Positions 10,880 to 20,800 of a DNA stretch of 64,000 nucleotides are shown here, one piece after another (within the stretch, counting starts at the first letter, position 1; each line of letters starts with the position of its first letter). Made by a program: the position numbers and the translations under genes. This DNA comes from Pelagibius sp. CAU 1746 (GTDB taxonomy: Bacteria; Pseudomonadota; Alphaproteobacteria; Kiloniellales; Kiloniellaceae): contig NZ_JBDOQT010000001.1 of assembly GCF_039839785.1 (NCBI RefSeq), positions 1-64,000 on the forward strand, written 5' to 3'. Below the pieces are notes generated by a model. That model did not search any database, was not told the origin of the DNA, and saw only the letters and a program-made list of their open reading frames with translations.

Positions 10880-11800
10880 TTATCCACGGCTCTCTTCGGC
10901 CTTGGAAGCCGCATTTTTCCGCGCTTTGGCGCCTCGGCCACAGTCCGACGCGACGGCCAGCAGGCAGCGTTCGATTCCCGCCAGATCGCGCGCCCGGCGC
11001 AGCGGCTTGAGCCCCGCCGCGACGAGCAGTTCCTCCACCGCCCCCGCCTGCCCCCGGCCGATCTCCAGGGCCAGCAATCCGCCGGGCGCCAGGACCGCCG
11101 CAGCGGCGGGAATCAGGCTTCGATAGGCCGCCAAACCGTCGGCGCCGCCGTCCAGTGCCGCGGCCGGATCGTAGCCGGCGACCTCCGGCGCAAGGGCCGC
11201 GATCTCGGCGCTGACGATGTAGGGCGGGTTGCTGACGATGATGTCCCAGGAGCCGCCGGCCAAGGACAGGCCGTCGTCCCAGGAATGCCGCAGGAAGCGC
11301 GCCCGCGCCGCCAGGCCGAGACGCTGGGCATTGGCCGCGGCCTGGGCGACCGCCTCGGCACTGACGTCAATGCCGCAGCCCGTCGCCTTCGGCAGTTCGC
11401 TCAACAGCGCCAGCAGCAGGCAGCCGCTGCCGGTGCCGAGATCGAGCAGCCGCAAGGCGGCACCGCGCGCGGCTGTCTGGGCCAACACGGCCTCCACCAG
11501 GGTCTCGCTGTCCGGCCGCGGGTCGAGCGTCGCCGCGTTGAGCGCGAAGGGCAGGCTCCAGAATTCCCGCTCCCCCAGGATGCGCGACACCGGCTCGCGG
11601 GCGGCACGGCGGTCCACCGCCGCCTCGACCTTGCCGGCCTCCTCGGCCGTCAGTTGGCGCTCCGGCGACCCCAGCAGCAGCTCCGGGCCGCCGCCCAAGA
11701 GACGGCAGACCAGCAAGCGGGCGTCGCGCTGCGCCTCCTCGATGCCGGCCGCGGCCAGGCGGTCGCGCGCCGCGCCGACGGCCTCGGCGAGAGTCACCAC
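10880..11800 (-). CDS. prmC: Peptide chain release factor N(5)-glutamine methyltransferase
   Basis: The enzyme methylates the Gln of the GGQ motif in release factors 1 and 2, using S-adenosylmethionine. The N-terminal helical substrate-binding domain (about 1-95) ends with the ARREPVSRILGEREFW block typical of PrmC. The Rossmann methyltransferase domain carries LDLGTGSGCLLLALL and the catalytic NPPY at residues 191-194. The length (306 aa) is slightly above the usual 280 because of a C-terminal tail rich in Lys/Glu. GTG start. It lies 37 bases downstream of prfA, its substrate's gene, and is probably cotranscribed with it. Confidence 0.95.
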   Translation of the reverse strand: MVTLAEAVGAARDRLAAAGIEEAQRDARLLVCRLLGGGPELLLGSPERQLTAEEAGKVEAAVDRRAAREPVSRILGEREFWSLPFALNAATLDPRPDSETLVEAVLAQTAARGAALRLLDLGTGSGCLLLALLSELPKATGCGIDVSAEAVAQAAANAQRLGLAARARFLRHSWDDGLSLAGGSWDIIVSNPPYIVSAEIAALAPEVAGYDPAAALDGGADGLAAYRSLIPAAAAVLAPGGLLALEIGRGQAGAVEELLVAAGLKPLRRARDLAGIERCLLAVASDCGRGAKARKNAASKAEESRG

Positions 11801-11837
11801 GGCCTCCTCGCCGCGACCCGGTTCCTTGCAGCTTGGC

Positions 11838-12914
11838 TCATTGCAGTTCGGCCAGCTTCTCGGCCTGGTCGGCGGCGATCAGCGGGTCGATCAGGTCGTC
11901 CAGCGCCTCGCCGGTCAGCACCTTGTCCAGCTTGTAGAGCGTCGCGTTGATGCGGTGGTCGGTGACGCGGCCCTGGGGAAAATTATAGGTGCGGATACGC
12001 TCCGACCTGTCGCCCGAGCCGACCTGGCTCTTGCGGCTGGCCGCGCGCTCGTCGATCTGCTGCTGGCGCTGCACTTCGTAGAGGCGCGCGCGCAGCACCT
12101 TCATGGCCTTGGCGCGGTTCTTGTGCTGCGACTTCTCGTCCTGGCACTGCACCACGACGCCGCTCGGCAGGTGGGTGATGCGCACCGCCGAGTCGGTGGT
12201 GTTCACGTGCTGGCCGCCGGCGCCCTGCGAACGGTAGGTATCGACACGCAAGTCCTTTTCCTCGATGTGCACGTCGACCTCCTCGGCCTCCGGCAGCACG
12301 GCGACGGTGGCCGCCGAGGTGTGGATGCGCCCGCCCGATTCCGTCACCGGCACGCGCTGCACGCGGTGGGCGCCGGATTCGAACTTCAGGCGCGCGAAGA
12401 CGCCGGGGCCGGAGATCTGCGCGCTGGCTTCCTTGTAGCCGCCGATCTCGTTCTCCGAGGCGTCCATCATCTCGAAGCGCCAGCCCTTCAGCTCGGCGTA
12501 GCGCTGGTACATACGCAGGAGGTCGGCGGCAAAGAGCGCCGCTTCGTCACCGCCGGTGCCGGCGCGCACCTCCAGGATGGCGTTGCGTTCGTCGGCCTCG
12601 TCCTTGGGCAGCAGCAGGATCTTCAGCTTGTGCTCCAGGTCGGGCAGCTTGGCCTTCAGCTCGTGGAACTCGCTTTCCGCCAGGCCGCGCATCTCGGCGT
12701 CGGATTCGGGATCGGCGATCAGCTCGGCCAGGTCGGCCATCTCGTGCTGGGCGCCGCGCAGTTCCTCAATGCCCTGCACCACCGGAGTGAGGTCGGAGTA
12801 TTCCTTCAGCATGGCCGTGTGAGCGGCCGAGCCGGGGTTGGGGTGGCTCGCCACCAGCTCCTGCAGCTCGTCGTAGCGGCTGAGCACGCGGTTCAGGCTG
12901 TCGTCCAGGTTCAA
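11838..12914 (-). CDS. prfA: Peptide chain release factor 1
   Basis: RF1 recognises UAA and UAG stop codons and triggers peptide release. The GGQ motif is in [16 protein letters not shown], and the anticodon-like PxT motif is PVT in [17 protein letters not shown], which marks RF1 rather than RF2 (SPF). I place the start at TTG 12914 ([17 protein letters not shown]), giving 358 residues. The open frame runs 12 codons further upstream, but those codons overlap the end of hemA and look like read-in. With TTG the gene starts 10 bases after the hemA stop, preceded by AGGTG. It forms a tight hemA-prfA-prmC group. Confidence 0.95.
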   Translation of the reverse strand: MNLDDSLNRVLSRYDELQELVASHPNPGSAAHTAMLKEYSDLTPVVQGIEELRGAQHEMADLAELIADPESDAEMRGLAESEFHELKAKLPDLEHKLKILLLPKDEADERNAILEVRAGTGGDEAALFAADLLRMYQRYAELKGWRFEMMDASENEIGGYKEASAQISGPGVFARLKFESGAHRVQRVPVTESGGRIHTSAATVAVLPEAEEVDVHIEEKDLRVDTYRSQGAGGQHVNTTDSAVRITHLPSGVVVQCQDEKSQHKNRAKAMKVLRARLYEVQRQQQIDERAASRKSQVGSGDRSERIRTYNFPQGRVTDHRINATLYKLDKVLTGEALDDLIDPLIAADQAEKLAELQ

Positions 12915-12924
12915 GGGTCTACAC

Positions 12925-14223
12925 CTACTCTTTGTCCGCCGCGTCCCCACCTTGCGGCAGGTCGAAGAGGCGGCGGATCATGTCTTCCAGTTGCGCGGCC
13001 AGGGCGGGGTCTTCCGCCACCGCCCGGCGCAGGGCTTCCGAAGGATCGTGCAGCAGCTTGTTGACCAGCAGGCGCGTCGCCGCCTCGGGGTCGCTCTCGC
13101 CGCTGTCCAGCACGTCCTGGCGCACCGCCTCGAAGTGGCGGCGCAGCGCCACCACCGAGGGGATGGCCGGGCGTTCGGCCTGGGCGCGCAGGAAGGCAGC
13201 GAGCTCGTCCTCGATGATGCCCCAGGCCATGGCGCTGGCGGCGGCGCGGCCGCCCGACTGGCGGCTGGCCAGGCGCTCCAGGTCGTCCAGGTCGTAGACG
13301 AAGGCGTCTTCCAGCTCACCTGTGCCCGGCTCGATGTCGGCGGGCACCCCGGCGTCGATCAGCAGCACCGGACGGTGCCGGCGCCGCTTCAGGGCCGCCG
13401 CAACCTGCTCGCGGCCCAGGGTGAAGCGCCCGGTGCCGGCATCCGAGATGACGATATCGGCATCGGCGATGTGCTGTTCAAGCTCCTCCCAGGGCGCGAA
13501 GTTGCAGCCCAGGCGCCGCGCCATGGCCTCGGCGCGGTGCGGCGAAGGGTGCATGAGCAGGCGCTGGGTCACCCCGGCGGCGGCGAAGTCGTCGCTCAGC
13601 ATCTCGCCCATCTCGCCGAGCCCCAGCCACAGCAGGTTCAGCCCGTCGAAGCGGCCGAAGAGGTCGCGCGCCACCTGGGTCGCGGCCAGGGTCATGGAGC
13701 TGGCCTGCTGGCCGACCGGGGTTTCCCTGCGCACCCGTTTGGCCGCGGCGAAGGCGGCCTGGGCGGCGGCGGCCAGGAAGGGGCCGGCGGTCCCGGCCTG
13801 CTGGGCGGCGCGGTAGCACTGCTTCACCTGGCCCAGGATCTGCGGCTCGCCCAGCACCTGGCTGTCCAGCGAGCCGGCGACGCCCAGCAGATGGCGCAGG
13901 GCGTCGGCCCCCATGTGGCTGTAGCTTTGCCCGGCCAGGTCGGCCGGGGCGCAGCCGGCGGCCGCGGCGATGAGCTGCAGCAGCGCGCCGGCGACCCGCT
14001 GGCCCGGCTTCGGCACCACCAGGAACTCGATGCGCTCGCAGGTGGCCAGCACCAGCCCCTCCTCGCAGTCCAGGTCCTTCAGCGCGGCGAGAAGGCTGGC
14101 CTGGTCCGGGTCCTCGGCGAAGAGCGCGTCGCGCAGCGGCGGCATCACGGTGCGGGCGTTGACGCCGAACAGCAGCAGACGGTTCAGGGGATCTTCCGCG
14201 GACTCCGGCAGCGGGAAGGCCAT
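12925..14223 (-). CDS. hemA: Glutamyl-tRNA reductase-like protein (divergent)
   Basis: By family this reduces glutamyl-tRNA to glutamate-1-semialdehyde, the first step of the C5 route to heme. The overall pattern is clear: nucleophile C62 in [26 protein letters not shown], a Rossmann segment ([13 protein letters not shown]), [10 protein letters not shown], and the C-terminal dimerisation helices. Several usually invariant positions differ. STCNR reads ATCER, HLFRVASGLDS reads [11 protein letters not shown], and the Arg of AVPRDVEP is Ala (GVPADIEP). Most alphaproteobacteria make 5-aminolevulinate by ALA synthase, so a GluTR here is uncommon. Position beside prfA and prmC is conserved. It may be an active divergent enzyme or may have another role. 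Confidence 0.82.
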   Translation of the reverse strand: MAFPLPESAEDPLNRLLLFGVNARTVMPPLRDALFAEDPDQASLLAALKDLDCEEGLVLATCERIEFLVVPKPGQRVAGALLQLIAAAAGCAPADLAGQSYSHMGADALRHLLGVAGSLDSQVLGEPQILGQVKQCYRAAQQAGTAGPFLAAAAQAAFAAAKRVRRETPVGQQASSMTLAATQVARDLFGRFDGLNLLWLGLGEMGEMLSDDFAAAGVTQRLLMHPSPHRAEAMARRLGCNFAPWEELEQHIADADIVISDAGTGRFTLGREQVAAALKRRRHRPVLLIDAGVPADIEPGTGELEDAFVYDLDDLERLASRQSGGRAAASAMAWGIIEDELAAFLRAQAERPAIPSVVALRRHFEAVRQDVLDSGESDPEAATRLLVNKLLHDPSEALRRAVAEDPALAAQLEDMIRRLFDLPQGGDAADKE

Positions 14224-14234
14224 GACGCCCTCCG

Positions 14235-15506
14235 CTAAGACAGGCGGGACAGGCGCTCGGCCAAGCTGTTCAGCGGGACGAGTTCCTGCTCCCCCGAATC
14301 GAGGTCGCGCAGCGTGGCGCTGTTCGCCGCCAGCTCTTCGTCACCGAACAGCAAGGCGGCGCGGGCGTTCATCTTGTTGGCGCGCTGCAGGCGCTTCTTC
14401 AAGTTGCCCGAATAGCCGAGTTCCACGACGAAGCCGGCATGGCGCAGGTCCTGGGCCACCTTCAGCGCCGTCGCCTGCGCCGCCTCGCCCACCGGCACCA
14501 CCGCGACGGGGCGCGGCGCGGGGATGTCCGCCTCCAGCAGCATGGCCAGGCGCTCCACGCCCGAGGCCCAGCCGACGCCCGGCGTCTGCGGCCCGCCCAT
14601 GGTCTTGATCAGGCCGTCGTAGCGCCCGCCGGCCATGACCGCGCTCTGCGCGCCCAGCCGGTCCGTGGTGAACTCGAAGGCCGTGTGGCAGTAGTAGTCG
14701 AGGCCGCGCACCAGCCGCGGGTTCAGGCTGTAGGCGATGCCCAGGGCGTCGAGCCCCTCCAGCACCGCGGCGAAGAAGTCGCGGCTCTCGCTGTTGAGGT
14801 AGTCCTCGAACAGCGGCGCGCCTTCCACCAGTTCGCGGTCGCCCGCGTCCTTGGAATCGAGGATGCGCAGCGGGTTGCGGGTAAGGCGGTCGCGGCTGTC
14901 CTCCGACAGCGCGTCGATGTGCGCGGAGAAGTAGGCCACCAGGGCTTCACGATAGGCGGCGCGGCTCTCCGGGTCGCCCAGCGTGTTCAGTTCCAGCGTG
15001 ACCGCATCCTTCAGGCCCAGGGACTCCAGGATCTGCGCCCCGCAGGCGATGACTTCCACGTCGGCCAAGGGCTGCGGCACGCCGATCAGTTCGACGCCGA
15101 TCTGGTGGAACTGACGCTGGCGGCCCTTCTGCGGGCGTTCGTGACGGAACATCGGCCCGGCATAGAAGACCTTCAGCGGCACCTGCTGGGCCAGGCCGCC
15201 GGAGATGAAGGCGCGCGCCACGCCGGCGGTGTTTTCCGGACGCAGGGTGATGGTGGCGTCGACCTCGTCCTTGGCGCTGCCTTTCCCCGATCCCATCGCG
15301 AAGGTGTACATCTCCTTGGTCACGATGTCGGAGGTGTCGCCCAGGGTGCGCTTGAAGACCTCGGTGAACTCGAAGATCGGCGTCGCCATTTCGTGGAAGC
15401 CGTAGAGCGCGGCGACGTCGCGCGCACCGTCGACCACCTTGCGGTGGCGGCGCATGGCCTCGGGCAAAAGGTCGTGGGTGCCCCTTACGGGCTGCAGGCT
15501 GCTCAA
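14235..15506 (-). CDS. hisS: Histidine--tRNA ligase
   Basis: This is a class II aminoacyl-tRNA synthetase that charges tRNA-His. Motifs seen are QPVRGTHDLLP at the N-terminus, motif 2 around FYAGPMFRHERPQKGRQRQFHQ, the histidine-specific RGLDYYCHTAFEF and motif 3 (AVMAGGRYDGL...GVGWASGVERL). The C-terminal anticodon domain follows. The start is TTG at 15506 (SSLQPVRGTHD), 8 bases after GGAG; the longer open frame upstream overlaps ispG in another frame and is not coding. The protein has 423 residues, the normal size. It lies 20 bases after ispG and 11 bases before hemA, all on the minus strand. Confidence 0.96.
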   Translation of the reverse strand: MSSLQPVRGTHDLLPEAMRRHRKVVDGARDVAALYGFHEMATPIFEFTEVFKRTLGDTSDIVTKEMYTFAMGSGKGSAKDEVDATITLRPENTAGVARAFISGGLAQQVPLKVFYAGPMFRHERPQKGRQRQFHQIGVELIGVPQPLADVEVIACGAQILESLGLKDAVTLELNTLGDPESRAAYREALVAYFSAHIDALSEDSRDRLTRNPLRILDSKDAGDRELVEGAPLFEDYLNSESRDFFAAVLEGLDALGIAYSLNPRLVRGLDYYCHTAFEFTTDRLGAQSAVMAGGRYDGLIKTMGGPQTPGVGWASGVERLAMLLEADIPAPRPVAVVPVGEAAQATALKVAQDLRHAGFVVELGYSGNLKKRLQRANKMNARAALLFGDEELAANSATLRDLDSGEQELVPLNSLAERLSRLS

Positions 15507-15526
15507 GCGATCTGCTCCGGAAAGGG

Positions 15527-16684
15527 CTAAGAGGCGGCCGCGGCCGGGGTCTTGGAACCGGTTTCCGCCTCGGCATCCTCGACGGCTTTCACCGCTTCGA
15601 TCTCCGCCGCCTTGGCTTCGACAAGTTCCACCAGATGGTCGACGATGTCGCCGTCCTTCAGCCGATGGTCGGGCAGCCCGTTGATGTAGACCTGATGGGT
15701 GCCGCGCCCGCCGCCGGTGAAGCCGACGTCGGTCATCAGCGCCTCGCCGGGCCCATTGACCACGCAGCCGATCACCGAGACGGTCATCGGCGTGGTGATG
15801 TGGGCGAGGCGCTGCTCCAGCACCTCGACGGTTTTGATGACCTGGAACTGCTGGCGCGCGCAAGACGGGCAGGAGATCACGTTGACGCCGCGGTGGCGCA
15901 GGTTCAGCGCCTTCAAAATGTCGAAACCGACCTTGATCTCCTCCACCGGGTCGGCGGAGAGCGACACGCGGATGGTGTCGCCGATGCCGGCCCACAGCAG
16001 GTTGCCGATGCCGATCGACGACTTGATGGTGCCGCTGCGCAGGCCGCCGGCTTCGGTCACGCCCAGATGCAGCGGATAGTCGCAGGCCTCGGCCAGCGCC
16101 ATATAGGCGGCCACCGACAGGAAGACGTCGGAGGCCTTGCAGGAGATCTTGAACTCGAAGAAGTCCTCGTCCTCCAGGATGCGCGCGTGATTCAGCGCGC
16201 TCTCCACCATGGCCTCCGGACAGGGCTCGCCATAGCGCTCCAGCAATTCCTTTTCCAGGGAGCCGGCGTTGACGCCGATACGCATGGAGCAGTTGTTGTC
16301 ACGCGCCGCCTTGATCACCTCGCGCACCCGGTCGCGCGAGCCGATGTTGCCCGGGTTGATGCGCAGGCAGGCGGCGCCGGCCTCCGCCGCCTCGATACCG
16401 CGGCGGTAATGGAAGTGGATGTCGGCGACGATGGGGACCGTCACCTCCGGGATGATCTTCTTGAGCGCCGCGGTGGAGTCCTCGTCGGGGCAGGAAATCC
16501 GCACGATGTCGGCGCCGGCCATCTCCAGCGCGCGCACCTGCTCGATGGTCGCCTGGACGTCGCTGGTGAGCGTGTTGGTCATGGACTGGACGGTGATCGG
16601 CGCATCGCCCCCGACCGGCACCTTGCCGACGTGAATCTGGCGCGACTTGCGCCGCAGAATATCGCGATAGGGGCGAACGCTCAT
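15527..16684 (-). CDS. ispG: 4-hydroxy-3-methylbut-2-en-1-yl diphosphate synthase (flavodoxin)
   Basis: The penultimate enzyme of the MEP isoprenoid pathway, converting MEcPP to HMBPP with a 4Fe-4S cluster. Cluster ligands are seen at C272 and C275 ([11 protein letters not shown]) and C307 ([10 protein letters not shown]), with the catalytic Glu at 314. The TIM-barrel N-terminus has [21 protein letters not shown]. Length is 385 residues, normal for the compact bacterial form, with a short Ala/Glu-rich tail. ATG start. It probably begins the ispG-hisS-hemA-prfA-prmC run; 198 bases separate it from the upstream RodZ-like gene. Confidence 0.97.
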   Translation of the reverse strand: MSVRPYRDILRRKSRQIHVGKVPVGGDAPITVQSMTNTLTSDVQATIEQVRALEMAGADIVRISCPDEDSTAALKKIIPEVTVPIVADIHFHYRRGIEAAEAGAACLRINPGNIGSRDRVREVIKAARDNNCSMRIGVNAGSLEKELLERYGEPCPEAMVESALNHARILEDEDFFEFKISCKASDVFLSVAAYMALAEACDYPLHLGVTEAGGLRSGTIKSSIGIGNLLWAGIGDTIRVSLSADPVEEIKVGFDILKALNLRHRGVNVISCPSCARQQFQVIKTVEVLEQRLAHITTPMTVSVIGCVVNGPGEALMTDVGFTGGGRGTHQVYINGLPDHRLKDGDIVDHLVELVEAKAAEIEAVKAVEDAEAETGSKTPAAAAS

Positions 16685-16818
16685 GCCTGCTGTCCCAAAA
16701 ATCTAACACGGGCGGGGCGGCTGCGGAGGCCGCGGCGCCCCGATTGGCACCCCGCCGAGCACCTGGGCGCAACATGCGCCGAAACGCCGGAAACTTCAAG
16801 GCGGCAGCCGGAAATGAC

Positions 16819-16850
16819 AGAGGCCGGCCCCCGTCTCGGGGACCGGCCTC
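16819..16850 (-). terminator. Hairpin after the RodZ-like gene, probable terminator
   Basis: A strong stem with arms GAGGCCGG/CCGGCCTC plus CCCCG/CGGGG lies about 30 bases past the stop codon of the RodZ-like gene. The T tract on the minus strand is weak (TGTCATTT), so termination may be incomplete. Confidence 0.5.
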
Positions 16851-16882
16851 GGGTCCTTGGGTCCGCCCGAAGGCGGCGGCTG

Positions 16883-18322
16883 TCAGCGGCTTGCGCCGCC
16901 CAGCAGCGAGTCCGGGGTCAGCGGGATGTTGCGGCGGACCGCGCCGACTGGGCCCAGCGGGGCCAGAGCGCGGCCGTCGACGGTGATCTCCAGGCCGCCG
17001 GCATTCCCGGTCAGCAGGGTCAAGTCGTCCTGGTTGGGCACCCGATAGGTGTCGCCCACCCGCAGCACGCGGGTCAGCAGCAGGGTGCCCTGGCGGTCGC
17101 GGACCTGCACCCAGGCGTCCTGAGTGGCCCGGAGGACGATGCGGGCATCGGCGTTTTCCTCGCCGTAAACCTGCGGCTGGTGATTGGTCAGAAAGGCCGT
17201 CGCCGGGGTGTTGCTGTCCGGCGCCGCCGGAATCGCGTAGGCGTCGCTGCGCGCCGGAGCCTCCGCCGCCGGAGTTTCGGCCGCCGGAGTTTCGGCCGGC
17301 GGAGTTTCGGCCGGCACAGAGGGCGTAGCGGCCGCCTGCGGCGCGCTCTCCGCGGCGACTCCGGAAACCTCAGCCGCCTGGGGGAGGGTTTGGGGGACAG
17401 CCGGCTGGCTTTCCGCGCTTTCCGCCGCAGCCGGGGCCTCGCCTTCGGCGGCGCTCGCGACAGACGGCCCGTCTTGGGCAGGCGTCATGGCCGTTTCGGA
17501 GGCCTGGACGGCACTCTCCGGCTCCACCGGAGCCGGTGCATCCTCAACCGGGGCAGCCGCTTCGGCCGCGTCCGCCACCGCGGGGGCCGGCTCCACAGCC
17601 GGCAGAGCGGCGCTCTGGGCCGGGGCCGGGGCCGCCGGGGCCGCGGGAGGCGGGGCGGTTTCCGCCTCCGCAGCCGCGGGGGCCGGAGTCGCTTCGGCGG
17701 CGGCGCCACTCTGCGCCGTGGCGCCGGGCGCCTCGCCGTCGACCAGTTCCTGCAGGCGCTCGGGCACCGGGGCGACCAGGTCGCCCAGGCTTTCGCCGTT
17801 GTTGGAGAGGTAGAACCATACGCCGTAGGCTCCGGCAAACAGCAGAGCCGCCACCAGGAAAACCGCGCCGCCGGGCATCTTGCCCTCGGGCGCCGGGGTC
17901 GGGAAGTGCAGCTTCGTCTGGTTGTCCAGACCCTCGACTTCGCTCTTGAAGCGTTCGACGACCTGCTCGCCGTCAAGGCCGAGGTACTCGGCATAGGTGC
18001 GCACGAAGCCGACCGCATAGGTGGCGCCGGGCAGGTTCTCGTACTGACCGCGCTCGATGGCGTCGAGATAGGAATAGCGGATACAGAGCACTTCGGCGAT
18101 GGAGCGGAGATCCTGGCCGACCTGCTGGCGGGCGCGGATCAGCGTGTCGGAGACGCTTTCGCCCTGCAGTTCCTGCGCGATGGCGATCTCGGGCGCGCCT
18201 TCCGGCTCGACCAATTTGGGTTCCCCCAACTTGGGTTCGTCGTTTTTAGATTGGTCCTGCTTCGCTTCGCCGAGCTTTGGCTCTTCGCGCTTGCGTTCGC
18301 TCTTCTTCAACGGGTGTGCCAC
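16883..18322 (-). CDS. rodZ: RodZ-like helix-turn-helix membrane protein with DUF4115 domain
   Basis: This is a probable bitopic membrane protein of the RodZ family, which links MreB to the elongation machinery. A highly charged N-terminal tail has EPKLGE-type repeats. A cytoplasmic helix-turn-helix domain (about residues 55-130: ELQGESVSDTLIRARQQVGQDLRSIAEVLCIRYSYLDAIERG) is followed by one membrane helix at about 151-172. A very long Ala/Pro/Glu linker follows (about 180-385, with tandem PAAET units). The C-terminal DUF4115 domain covers about 390-470 (ARIVLRATQDAWVQVRDRQG). At 479 residues it exceeds typical RodZ because of the linker. It lies upstream of ispG, a common arrangement. Confidence 0.88.
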   Translation of the reverse strand: MAHPLKKSERKREEPKLGEAKQDQSKNDEPKLGEPKLVEPEGAPEIAIAQELQGESVSDTLIRARQQVGQDLRSIAEVLCIRYSYLDAIERGQYENLPGATYAVGFVRTYAEYLGLDGEQVVERFKSEVEGLDNQTKLHFPTPAPEGKMPGGAVFLVAALLFAGAYGVWFYLSNNGESLGDLVAPVPERLQELVDGEAPGATAQSGAAAEATPAPAAAEAETAPPPAAPAAPAPAQSAALPAVEPAPAVADAAEAAAPVEDAPAPVEPESAVQASETAMTPAQDGPSVASAAEGEAPAAAESAESQPAVPQTLPQAAEVSGVAAESAPQAAATPSVPAETPPAETPAAETPAAEAPARSDAYAIPAAPDSNTPATAFLTNHQPQVYGEENADARIVLRATQDAWVQVRDRQGTLLLTRVLRVGDTYRVPNQDDLTLLTGNAGGLEITVDGRALAPLGPVGAVRRNIPLTPDSLLGGASR

Positions 18323-18475
18323 GGGTTCTCACAAGTTCCGGACTGGGGACTGCGCCAAATCTGTGATCAGGCGCCGTATTTTGTGGCGCGTCGAGACCGC
18401 AACGTGCTTGGCAGTCGTCTTCGCCGGCACTGCATGCCTGGACATTAACAATATTCGCTCTGCCGCAGCAACGCG

Positions 18476-20758
18476 TTAGATCGGGATGTCGCGATCCGAT
18501 GCGTAAGACCTTAACTGTTCACGAATACTGTGATCCGGCAAAGTTAATAATTGCTTTATGGAGTCCTGCAGCGGCGCCACTTCCAGGGCGCGCACCATGC
18601 TTTTGACCTGGTCGATGGCCTGGGGCGCCATGGAAAGACGGCGCACGCCGCAGCCGACCAGCGCCATGGCCTCCACCGGATGGCCGGCCATCTCGCCGCA
18701 GGCGGTCAGCGGCACGCCGTGCTCGGCCGCCTGCCGGGCGATGTCGCGCACAAAGGTCAGTACCGCGGGCGACAGGCTGTCATAGCGCCGGGCCAGGCGC
18801 GGGTTGTTGCGGTCGGCTGCGAAGAGGAACTGCACCAAGTCGTTGGTGCCCAGAGAGACGAAATCGCAGCGCGGCAGAAGCTGAGGCAACTGCAGGGCCA
18901 GCGCCGGCACTTCGAGCATGGCCCCCACCCGGATATCCGCCGGCAGCCGGTCGCCGAAAGCCCGCTCGCGGTCGATCTCGCGTTGCAGCAACTCCCGGGC
19001 GGCGTCGAATTCGGCGACGTCGCTGACCATCGGAAACATGACCGAGAGGCTGCGCCCGGCCGCCGCGTGCAGCAGGGCGCGCAACTGGCGGCGCAGCAGG
19101 GCCGGACGGTCCAGGCCGATGCGGATGGCGCGCCACCCCATGGCCGGATTCTCCTCGTCGTGACCGCCCCAGTAGGGCAACACCTTGTCGCCGCCGACAT
19201 CGAGGGTCCGGAAGACCACGGTCTTGCCCGCCGCCGCGTCCAGGATGCGGCTGTAGATGTCGGTCTGGGTCTGCACGTCGGGAAAGGAATCGCGGATCAT
19301 GAAAGGCACTTCGGTGCGGTAGAGCCCGATCCCTTCGGCGCCGCCCTCCTCCAGGTGCGGCAGGTCGATCATCAGGCCGGCATTGATCAGCAGCGTTACA
19401 TCCACGCCGTCGCGCGACACCGCGGGCAGATCGCGCACCGCGCGGAAGGCTTCCTTCTGGCGCTCCTTGGCGGCCATGCTCTCGACGAAACCGGCGCAGA
19501 CCGCCTCGCTGGGGCGCAGCAGAACCTGCCCGGTCTCGCCGTCGACGATCACCTGGTCGCCCTCGCGCACCTCGGTGGTGATGCCCGCGCAGCGCCCGAT
19601 CATGGGAATCTGCAGGGCGCGGGCGACGATGGCGACGTGAGAGGTCGGCGCCCCGTGTTCCAGGACCACCGCGCGCAGGCGGCCCGGGTCGTAGTCCAGC
19701 AGCTCCGCCGGCCCCAAATCGGCGGCGATCAGCACCATGTCCGCCGGCAGATCTTCGTCGCGCTTGCGCTCGTCGAGCCGCAGCAGGTGGTGCAGCAGCC
19801 GGTTGCCCAGATCGTCGAGGTCCGCCAGGCGGGCGCGCAGATAGGGATCCTTGATGGCGGCCATGCGCGCGCGGGTTTCGTTCTGGATCTTCTGGACCGC
19901 CGCCTCGGCCGTCAGGCCGCCGCGAACCGCATCGTGCATGCGCCTGAGCCAGCCGCGGTCGTCGGCAAACATGCGATAGGTCTCCAGCACCTCGCGGTGT
20001 TCGCCGTCGCGCGCCACTTCGCTGCGCGCCAGCATGACGTCCAGGGCGTCGCGCATCTCGCCCAGCGCCCCGTCAAGGCGCGCCAGCTCGGCGTCGGGAT
20101 CCTCGGCCACCACCTGGGTGATGACGATGCCGCGCTGGTGCGGCACCGCGGTGCCGATGGCCAGGCCCTCGTTCAGCACCATGCCGCTGAGCCGCCCGGG
20201 CATGACGCCGCCCTCGCCGCCCGGCGTCCCGGCGGTCAGGTCCAACAGTCGGTCGCCGGCCAGCAGTTCGGCCAGAACCATGGCGACGGTTTCCAGGACC
20301 TCGACCTCTTCCTCGGTGTAGTTGCGCTGGGTGCGGTTCTGCACCACCAGCACGCCCAGCACCCGCCCGCCGCGCATGATCGGCACGCCCATGAGGGACT
20401 GGTAGACCTCCTCGCCGGTTTCCGGGAAGTAGGCGAAGTTGGGATGGCTCTGGGCGTCGGCCAGGGCGACCGGCCGGGCCTGCGCGGCGATGAGGCCGAC
20501 CAGGCCCTGATTGACCCGGATCCGCAACTTGTGCACGGCGGCGGGCTTCAGGCCCTTGGTGGCGAAAAGCTCCAGCACGCTGCCGGCGCGCATGACGTAG
20601 ATCGAGCAGACCTCGGCGACGATGTCCTGGGCGATCAGATCGACGACCTTGTCCAGGCGCGTCTGGCTGGAGCCGCTGCCCTTCATCAGGTCGCGCAGCA
20701 GCCGCAGCAGGCGGCGCGAGCCCGCCCAGCCGTGATCCGTGCCCGACGGGCCCGTCAT
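18476..20758 (-). CDS. ptsP: Phosphoenolpyruvate--protein phosphotransferase PtsP (EI-Ntr)
   Basis: This is enzyme I of the nitrogen-related phosphotransferase system: it takes phosphate from PEP and passes it to NPr. A GAF domain fills the first 165 residues. The phosphohistidine domain carries H374 in HGAPTSHVAIVARAL, and the PEP-binding TIM barrel has GIGLYRTEVPFM and FPMVSDVAEFD, ending with CGEMAGHPVEAMALVGCG. At 760 residues it is full length. It acts in the cytoplasm, and the GAF domain suggests response to glutamine or a related signal. It is 42 bases downstream of lysC, a widespread alphaproteobacterial pairing, so the two may be cotranscribed. Confidence 0.96.
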   Translation of the reverse strand: MTGPSGTDHGWAGSRRLLRLLRDLMKGSGSSQTRLDKVVDLIAQDIVAEVCSIYVMRAGSVLELFATKGLKPAAVHKLRIRVNQGLVGLIAAQARPVALADAQSHPNFAYFPETGEEVYQSLMGVPIMRGGRVLGVLVVQNRTQRNYTEEEVEVLETVAMVLAELLAGDRLLDLTAGTPGGEGGVMPGRLSGMVLNEGLAIGTAVPHQRGIVITQVVAEDPDAELARLDGALGEMRDALDVMLARSEVARDGEHREVLETYRMFADDRGWLRRMHDAVRGGLTAEAAVQKIQNETRARMAAIKDPYLRARLADLDDLGNRLLHHLLRLDERKRDEDLPADMVLIAADLGPAELLDYDPGRLRAVVLEHGAPTSHVAIVARALQIPMIGRCAGITTEVREGDQVIVDGETGQVLLRPSEAVCAGFVESMAAKERQKEAFRAVRDLPAVSRDGVDVTLLINAGLMIDLPHLEEGGAEGIGLYRTEVPFMIRDSFPDVQTQTDIYSRILDAAAGKTVVFRTLDVGGDKVLPYWGGHDEENPAMGWRAIRIGLDRPALLRRQLRALLHAAAGRSLSVMFPMVSDVAEFDAARELLQREIDRERAFGDRLPADIRVGAMLEVPALALQLPQLLPRCDFVSLGTNDLVQFLFAADRNNPRLARRYDSLSPAVLTFVRDIARQAAEHGVPLTACGEMAGHPVEAMALVGCGVRRLSMAPQAIDQVKSMVRALEVAPLQDSIKQLLTLPDHSIREQLRSYASDRDIPI

Positions 20759-20800
20759 GGCCCGGTCCTCCGGCGGGCTGCCCGCCTGGTGTCAGAGACC

